A program made the translations under genes and the position numbers. A DNA stretch of 31,084 bases. Origin: Thraustochytrium sp. TN22. Lineage: Eukaryota > Sar > Bigyra > Thraustochytrida > Thraustochytriidae. Positions 26,450 to 31,084 of this stretch are shown here, piece by piece. The notes beneath the pieces are model-generated. The model ran no database searches and was not told the DNA's origin. It saw only the letters and a list, made by a program, of their open reading frames with translations. Position 1 is the stretch's first letter. Every line of letters begins with the position of its first letter. The stretch is taken from positions 1-31,084 of the forward strand of contig JABLUY010000338.1 of the NCBI GenBank assembly GCA_013306675.1, given 5' to 3'.

Positions 26450-27463
26450 TCAGATAAAGCCGCCCGTATCGACAAAGCCGCCCTGGCCCTCCTTGAGCGG
26501 AACCTCGTCCGAGTTGATCTCCATGAGGTGGCGCTCGATGAGCGCAAGCTTATCCTGCAGCACCTTGAGCGCGGAGAAGACGGCCTCCTCGGGCTTGAGC
26601 GCACCGGTCGTCTCGACCTCGAAGATGAATCGGTTGGGCGTCTGCGTGACCGAGACAACGTTGTCCTCTTCGTGGCTACGCTTCCATGTCTCGCCGAGCT
26701 TGACACACTCGTCGCAAAACATGCATGCGCTGCGCTTAGCGACGGTGATCTTACCGGTCTGCTGATCCAGCTTGTACACCCCGGTCGGACAGGACTCGAC
26801 GAAGTCCTTCTTTTGCGTGTCGTTAAGCTCGTCGACCAAGACGTCATTCAGCTCAATGACCGGGTCGTACGCAAAGGTGGCCACGCTGACTGGGCACCAC
26901 TTGGCGTGGATCTTGCTAATGCCCTTAATGGCAATGCACTCCACTTTGAGGCGCTGACCGGCGCCCAGCTTGACGATGGTGATACCAGACGGCAGGTCCG
27001 GGTTCGTGTCGCGCACAAACTCGTCCTCCTCAAGCGAGGAGTACTGCACGGCCTCGGCCGCATCCGACTTTAGGTCCGCGCTCGTCACGATACGCACCGC
27101 CTCTTCCGGGTCGTCGTGCGAGACGTCCAGCGTGAACTTGACCGAGCACCGCGGGCACATGGACTCGCAGAAGCAGTCCTGCTTATAGTTCATGCCAGCC
27201 ACGCCCTCTTGCGACGTGATGCGGATCGGGATGAGACCCAGCCGGTGCGCGATGAACTCGTCGTGCAGCGCCGTCGAGTTCTCGTGGATCGTCACCAGGT
27301 CGATCGCCACCGTCGGCACCTCCGCGATCAGCGTCCGCCGCAGCGCGTTCGCCATGCTAGGGTCGCATCCGGTCAGTACAAACTTGATGTAGTCCTCCTT
27401 CAGCTCCAGCACCTCCACCTTCGGGTCCCGCGCGCTGCGCGTGAGCGGCTTCGACTGCTCCAT
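26450..27463 (-). CDS. RPB3: RNA polymerase II subunit RPB3
   Basis: The 337-residue product (human 275, yeast 318) opens with the alpha-like dimerisation domain: KVEVLELKEDYIKFVLTGCD, MANALRRTLIAEVPTVAIDL and HRLGLIPI. The RPB3 zinc site is intact: Cys97, Cys99, Cys103 and Cys106 in CFCESMCPRC. The second half has the alpha-like AKWCPVSVATFAYDP and a Cys-rich CMFCDEC. It ends with the dimerisation helix PEEAVFSALKVLQDKLALIE. RPB3 pairs with RPB11 to nucleate Pol II assembly in the nucleus. ATG 27463 begins MEQSKPLTRSARDPKVEV and there is no intron. The tail ends with a short Gly-rich stretch. It is divergent from PHF5A. Confidence 0.97.
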   Translation of the reverse strand: MEQSKPLTRSARDPKVEVLELKEDYIKFVLTGCDPSMANALRRTLIAEVPTVAIDLVTIHENSTALHDEFIAHRLGLIPIRITSQEGVAGMNYKQDCFCESMCPRCSVKFTLDVSHDDPEEAVRIVTSADLKSDAAEAVQYSSLEEDEFVRDTNPDLPSGITIVKLGAGQRLKVECIAIKGISKIHAKWCPVSVATFAYDPVIELNDVLVDELNDTQKKDFVESCPTGVYKLDQQTGKITVAKRSACMFCDECVKLGETWKRSHEEDNVVSVTQTPNRFIFEVETTGALKPEEAVFSALKVLQDKLALIERHLMEINSDEVPLKEGQGGFVDTGGFI

Positions 27464-27490
27464 CTTAGATGACGAGGACGAGGACGAGCC

Positions 27491-27640
27491 CGGCTCCTGC
27501 CGCTGCCGCCGCCCGTCGCCGCCGCCGCCGCCGCGCGCGCGCCAGCCGCCGCCGCCGCCGACGCCGCCGCCGCCGGCCCCGCCGCCGCCGCCGCCGCTGC
27601 CGCCGCCGCCGCCGCTGCCGCCGCCGCCGCGCTCGGGCTC
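27491..27640. repeat. (CCG)n/(GGC)n trinucleotide-rich tract
   Basis: CCG triplets dominate, with GCC, CTG and CGCG interruptions. The minus strand is G-rich with many GGCGGC runs and could form G-quadruplex or hairpin structures in the RPB3 promoter or 5' UTR. Confidence 0.85.
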
Positions 27641-27678
27641 TGCCGCTCCGCTGCTGTCGCCGTAAAAATCGGCAGCCG

Positions 27679-27688
27679 CATAAAATAC
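27679..27688 (+). promoter_or_regulatory. TATA-like element CATAAAATAC, PHF5A promoter
   Basis: A short A/T-rich island lies in a G+C-rich region about 200 bp before the conserved start of PHF5A, identical to the 10-mer at 12556. Confidence 0.5.
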
Positions 27689-27886
27689 GCGTAGCTTATT
27701 CGATCGCCGTCGTGACGGGACTCGATCAAATCAGAGTCGGAATCGAAGGGCGTGAGCGCGCGCGCGCGGCGGCTCGCGCGGGCGGCCCGGACAGGCGGCG
27801 CGGCGCGGCGCGGCGCGGCACGAAGCGGGGTGAAGGCTCGCTGCGCGTCCTGGGACGCAGCGGACGCGGAGGCGGCGGCCGGCGCC

Positions 27887-28222
27887 AGGGCGGCCAAGCA
27901 CCACACGGACTTGGTGCTCTGCCGGAAGCAGGCGGGCGTGTCGGTGGGCAAGGTCTGCGACAAGCACGACGGCCCGTGCCCCATTTGCGACTCCTTCGTG
28001 CGGCCTGACACGCTGGTGCGCGTCTGTGACGAGCACAATTACGGGTCCATGCAGGGAAAGTGCATCATCTGCAACGCCGCCGGCACGGCCGAGGCGTACT
28101 ATTGCAAGGAGTGCTGTGTTCAGGAGAAGGACCGCGACGGCTGCCCCAAGGTCATCAACCTTGGTACCTCGCGTGCCGACAATTTTTATGAGCAGCGCAA
28201 GTACGGCTTCACGAAGCGGTGA
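27887..28222 (+). CDS. PHF5A: PHF5A/Rds3, SF3b subunit; start codon not ATG
   Basis: The product is about 111 residues if begun at 27887 (human PHF5A 110) and is near-identical in pattern: [54 protein letters not shown] and the end [15 protein letters not shown]5A is the zinc-knot protein of the U2 snRNP SF3b complex. With SF3B1 it forms the pocket that holds the branch adenosine. The codon at the conserved Met position is AGG, in the context GGCGCC-AGG-G, a perfect Kozak site except for T to G. No ATG lies on this strand between 27472 and 28047. Human Cys26 and Cys49, both zinc ligands, are His here (CDKH, CDEH). Cys40 is Asp, Tyr36 is Phe, Lys29 and Val31 are Pro. An upstream exon supplying the start, or a base error, cannot be excluded. 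Confidence 0.92.
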   Translation, partial: RAAKHHTDLVLCRKQAGVSVGKVCDKHDGPCPICDSFVRPDTLVRVCDEHNYGSMQGKCIICNAAGTAEAYYCKECCVQEKDRDGCPKVINLGTSRADNFYEQRKYGFTKR

Positions 28223-29099
28223 TCGAGCTCTCCACGGTCACGTTTCAGCGCTTCAACACGAGCGCAGCAGCATTACAACATGCGCTCCATATGTGCGAGC
28301 GCTCCATCTGTACAAGCGCTTCATCGGTACGCGCGCTCTATGCGCCTCGGCCGTGATTTGCAGAGGATGCTATTTTCTAGCGAGGTGGGTGTGGCTCTCA
28401 CCTCAAACGCAGACGACTCAGACAGCCAAGGACATTCTCGATGGACATGGGAACCCAACTCATATCGAGCGGAGATGGCTGGGCGTCGCGGGGTTGCCGG
28501 CCGTCCTGTGAGTGGAAAGGCACAGCCAACAGCAGGCCAGAGGCGGGGCTATATGTTCTAAAACTCTCCGCGGGCGTGGAAAACTCTCTGATGAAGGGTC
28601 GCGACAGTCTTCGCGCATTTACTCTCAAAGGATATCACATGGCGTGGCAGGGCGCCACGTCACGCCACACAACGCTGCGCCGCGCTCCAAGACATAAATA
28701 CGCGATGTCTCCTCATCCTCCTCATTCACAGCAGCAGCAGCGACAGCGACAGCGCCAAACTAATGTCATTCGGCCCCGGCGTGCGCGTACCTGACGGAGT
28801 CTAGCTCGGAGGGCCAGTCAGAGTGTCGGCGACGAGGCGACCCATTGGGGGGCACTTGTGGTGGTGCCATGAACCATCCATTCCTGTCGCATGGACGGGA
28901 CTGTACCCCTCGAGACACTTGCTCTGGTGTCGGGTAGGCAGCCCTCCGAAAGGTATGGCGCAAAACGCTTCACGCAAGTATTCGTGGAGCTCGTCCTCTT
29001 CAAGTCGCTCTCATTTCGACAAGCCGCGCCGGTTTTTCGTGTACGTCGGTGTCTTTTGTAGGTTTTGAGTGAGTAGAGCTCAGATGCTTTGATGGCCTG
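28223..29099. other. Intergenic region after PHF5A, no confident gene
   Basis: This stretch includes the PHF5A 3' UTR, with a loose repeat of GCGCTCCAT/GCGCTTCAT-like words at 28246-28360. It also has a short hairpin at about 28640 (CGTGGC/GCCACG) and a TATA-like site at 28693. Short open frames on both strands (for example 28823-29068 +) have no recognisable content. Confidence 0.5.
28693..28701 (+). promoter_or_regulatory. Orphan TATA-like element CATAAATAC
   Basis: A + strand TATA-like site is followed by a pyrimidine-rich stretch and CAGCAGCAGCAG, then an ATG at 28763 that opens only ten codons before a stop. A donor-like GTACCT follows. It may mark an unrecognised transcript or be chance. 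Confidence 0.25.
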
Positions 29100-30330
29100 C
29101 TAGCTAGCGTACAAAGGAATGCCCCGCTCCTCGTCCGCCGGGGCGGAACGAGAGGACGCGGCAAGAAAAAGGAGCGAACGCTGCTGCTTGTCGCTCCTCG
29201 CGTTCTCGCTTACCGGATCCGAGCTGTGTTTCAGGTCTGCTTGCGGCCGCCGGAGGATAGGAGCGACTTGGTTCTGGCCTACGAGTTGGTTGGGCGCTTC
29301 CACGTAGAAGCTCGTGCTCTACAACCCTGGCGAAGAGGACGTCAACCACTGGCGACCACTTGCCGATTCTAGCGACCTCCTTTCTTGGCAGCCAGAACTC
29401 GCCCCGCGTCACGCGAGCCTTCTCCGGCGCAACCGGTGCGGAGTTGGTCGACGGGCTCTTGGACGACGCCGCCGACGGAATCTTGGACGATGCCGTCGAC
29501 GTGCCCTTGTATGATGCCCCCGAGCCCCGTCCGGCATTCTGAAACGATGCTGGCTCGACATACGTTGCGCCTGCCGCCGCGTTGCCTTCCATGGCTTCTC
29601 CGGCGCAGGCCCGACCTTGACGTTCACGCGAAAGACGCGGTTGCGGGCGGGTACGGCGTTCTGCTTCTCTGCGAGTGCAACCTCCCGTGCGACCACCGTG
29701 ATATCGCGGCGGGCGGCGCGCGCGCGGCCGACGATGTCTGCAGCGCTAGGGCCTGCATCAAGCGTGGCACTGGAAAATGCCGCACTCTCCAGGGAGCCGA
29801 CGGAAAGGCATGGCAAGCTTGCCGGGAGGTCGACTCCGCGTAAGGTAGCCGGCGACGTCGCTCGTGACCTCCGCCTCGAGGCCTCCGAACCCCTCTACCG
29901 GTGTGGCGGCGTACAGACTCGTCCTACGCAGCCTGCACTACCCTTACTACCTCACCACACCCCCCCCTTCCGTTTGCTACCTGTGCCTTCTCATTCGACG
30001 GCTCGGGATGCTGGTGCTCAGTTGGTCACATGAGTAGCGCGCAGGGGCTGCGTCTCGCGAGTCATTCAGCACAAGATGTTGCACGCTCTTGACGTGTGGC
30101 ACGAACATAGTCGCCCGGACAGGGATAACTACGTCGTGATCCTCTGGGTCAGCATTCAAGAGGGCGAGGCTTTCAACTTTGAAAAGAGAACGGCCGCCCG
30201 CGTTAACACCTGAGACTACCCATACGACGCTGCTGCCCACGACGGCCCCCCACGACGGCGACCCCCACGATGGCTTCCCTCCGACGACGGTGCCGCCCAT
30301 GACGCCCCCCCTCCCCCCCAACATCATCGC
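29100..30330 (-). pseudogene. Coding-like remnant in several frames, unrecognised and apparently broken
   Basis: On the minus strand, successive stretches read like ordinary protein but in changing frames, with no single frame spanning them. Examples are FKVESLALLNADPEDHDVVI, ATMFVPHVKSVQHLVLNDS and DITVVAREVALAEKQNAVPA. The composition is less G+C-biased than that of the active genes nearby. No domain was recognised. It may be a decayed host gene, a decayed mobile element, or a real multi-exon gene. It looks broken in a handful of places if not spliced. Some short frames on the + strand overlap it. Confidence 0.3.
30232..30312 (+). repeat. Minisatellite of CCCACGACGGC-like units
   Basis: Diverged 9-13-bp units such as CCCACGACGG, CCCACGATGG and CCGACGACGG recur about six to seven times. 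In the minus frame they read as Pro-Ser-Trp-Gly/Val-Val-Gly repeats. The array lies at the upstream end of the broken minus-strand remnant. Confidence 0.65.
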
Positions 30331-30674
30331 TCACCACTGCGGAGTGCGGCTGGAAGTAGTTCAACAACTGTCGCTGGCGGCAGCGAGAGCCGCGCGTGTA
30401 CACGCCCCGGCCGCCAGCGCGCCGGCCGACTCAGAGTCACAGCCGCAAGCGACCAAGTTCTCTCAAGCGGCCGCCGGCGCCTATTAGTACTACCGCCGTC
30501 ACGTCAGGACGGAGTGAGCGACACTTCAGCCAGCCAGGCCCGGCCCGGGCCGCCCCGAGCCACTGACAGTACTTTCCGCCAGCCCATGTGCCGTGCGGCC
30601 ACCGCGACAGAGTTGTGCACGGCTGCCACCATGAGCACTGCTGCAGCCTGCGTGTGCAAGGGCCGCAAGCCACC
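30331..30674. other. No gene seen
   Basis: This G+C-rich stretch lies between the minisatellite and the partial + frame. Open frames exist on both strands, but none has a recognisable product. Confidence 0.4.
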
Positions 30675-31084
30675 ATGGCCACTGCTCAGCGGCAGCCTGA
30701 CTGTGAGAGTGTGCACGGCGCCAGCCTCGACCCGCCGAGGGCCGCCCCCGGCCGCCGCCGCCCTAGCTCGCGCACAACGACAACGCGCGCACGCGACACT
30801 CCGACTCTGCTCCTCCTGCCAGCGGGTCGCGTGGTGCGCGCAGCCGTCGCCGAGCGCGGCGTGCGTCCAGACAACCAGTCGCTTGGTGTTTTCATCTGGC
30901 AGCCGCGCGCGTGCCGGCTGCTGTGGCACAGTGCCACAGTGGCTGCGCTGCTGCAGGCTGCTGCCGGCCATGCGCTGTACAGCCTGTACTGGACGCCTCA
31001 ACGCGCGTGCCCGACAATGCGCCGAGGGTTCCGATCTGGAGCAGCGGCAGCAAACACGCAACGCAAGAAGGCGCAAGACGCAAG
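30675..31084 (+). CDS. Possible partial gene running off the window end
   Basis: An ATG in an ideal Kozak context (GCCACCATGG) opens a frame of at least 136 codons that stays open to the window edge. The first 40 residues are Pro/Arg/Thr-rich. Then follow TPTLLLLPAGRVVRAAVAER, SLGVFIWQPRACRLLWHSAT and HALYSLYWTPQRAC, which look like folded protein with hydrophobic helices. No family is recognised. Two other frames over the same bases are also open (one + from 30631, one minus), and G+C-rich DNA favours long chance frames, so this is tentative. Third positions are mostly G or C, as in the real genes here. Confidence 0.35.
   Translation, partial: MATAQRQPDCESVHGASLDPPRAAPGRRRPSSRTTTTRARDTPTLLLLPAGRVVRAAVAERGVRPDNQSLGVFIWQPRACRLLWHSATVAALLQAAAGHALYSLYWTPQRACPTMRRGFRSGAAAANTQRKKAQDA

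Larger units (their letters stand above)
27464..27886. promoter_or_regulatory. Divergent intergenic region between RPB3 and PHF5A
   Basis: These 423 bp start with a nearly pure (CCG)n-type tract (27491-27640), which is GGC-rich in the RPB3 transcript direction and ends about 30 bp before the RPB3 ATG. A TATA-like box for PHF5A follows at 27679. Apart from one ATG at 27469, no + strand ATG occurs before 28048. Confidence 0.6.

Noticed and set aside
27469-28008. ATG at 27469 as the start of PHF5A
   Set aside because: Its frame is poly-Arg from the CCG tract, differs from the PHF5A frame, and begins five bases from the RPB3 ATG.

Overview
This window looks like nuclear DNA from a G+C-rich, intron-poor, gene-dense, flagellated unicellular eukaryote. 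The reasons are eukaryote-only genes (RPB3, PHF5A, JMJD6, FIG4), four GT-AG introns, Kozak-like starts (GCCATGG, GCCACCATGG), long homopolymeric amino-acid tracts, and ciliary genes (PACRG, SPATA4, BBS9). A heterotrophic stramenopile such as a labyrinthulomycete would fit. That is a guess from general character, not from a diagnostic marker. No rRNA, tRNA, CRISPR array, bacterial operon or intact mobile element was seen.

Layout. An RRM protein related to RBM45 (138-3920, +) converges on PACRG (5176-4027, -, three exons). PACRG shares a 445-bp head-to-head region with a long SPATA4-type calponin-homology protein (5622-8282, +). That gene converges on the FIG4 lipid phosphatase (12397-8513, -). 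FIG4 is divergent from an unrecognised signal-anchor protein (12911-13951, +), which converges on the ribosome-biogenesis factor FYV7 (15052-14392, -, two exons). FYV7 is divergent from an IQ/coiled-coil protein (15396-17096, +). Three more + genes follow: a RhoGEF with DH, PH and C2 domains (17938-20485, two exons), BBS9 (20875-23694) and JMJD6 (about 24681-26126). RPB3 (27463-26450, -) converges on JMJD6 and is divergent from PHF5A (about 27887-28222, +). From 28.2 to 30.7 kb there is no confident gene. That stretch holds a broken coding-like remnant on the minus strand, a small minisatellite and an orphan TATA-like site. A possible partial gene starts at 30675 and runs off the end.

How the genes relate. 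PACRG, SPATA4 and BBS9 act in cilia and flagella, and the IQ/coiled-coil protein may too. FIG4 and the RhoGEF belong to phosphoinositide and Rho signalling. RPB3, PHF5A, JMJD6, FYV7 and the RRM protein belong to transcription, splicing and RNA processing. Neighbours mostly alternate strand, so coregulation is most plausible for head-to-head pairs, chiefly PACRG/SPATA4.

Most notable points: PHF5A, normally almost invariant, has two zinc-ligand positions changed Cys to His, changes beside the branch-site pocket, and AGG where its ATG should be. All four introns carry a CTRAC branch-like motif 24-33 nt from the acceptor. FIG4 has a roughly 300-residue acidic insertion just before its catalytic loop. 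GGC tracts sit just upstream of the ATG of several minus-strand genes.
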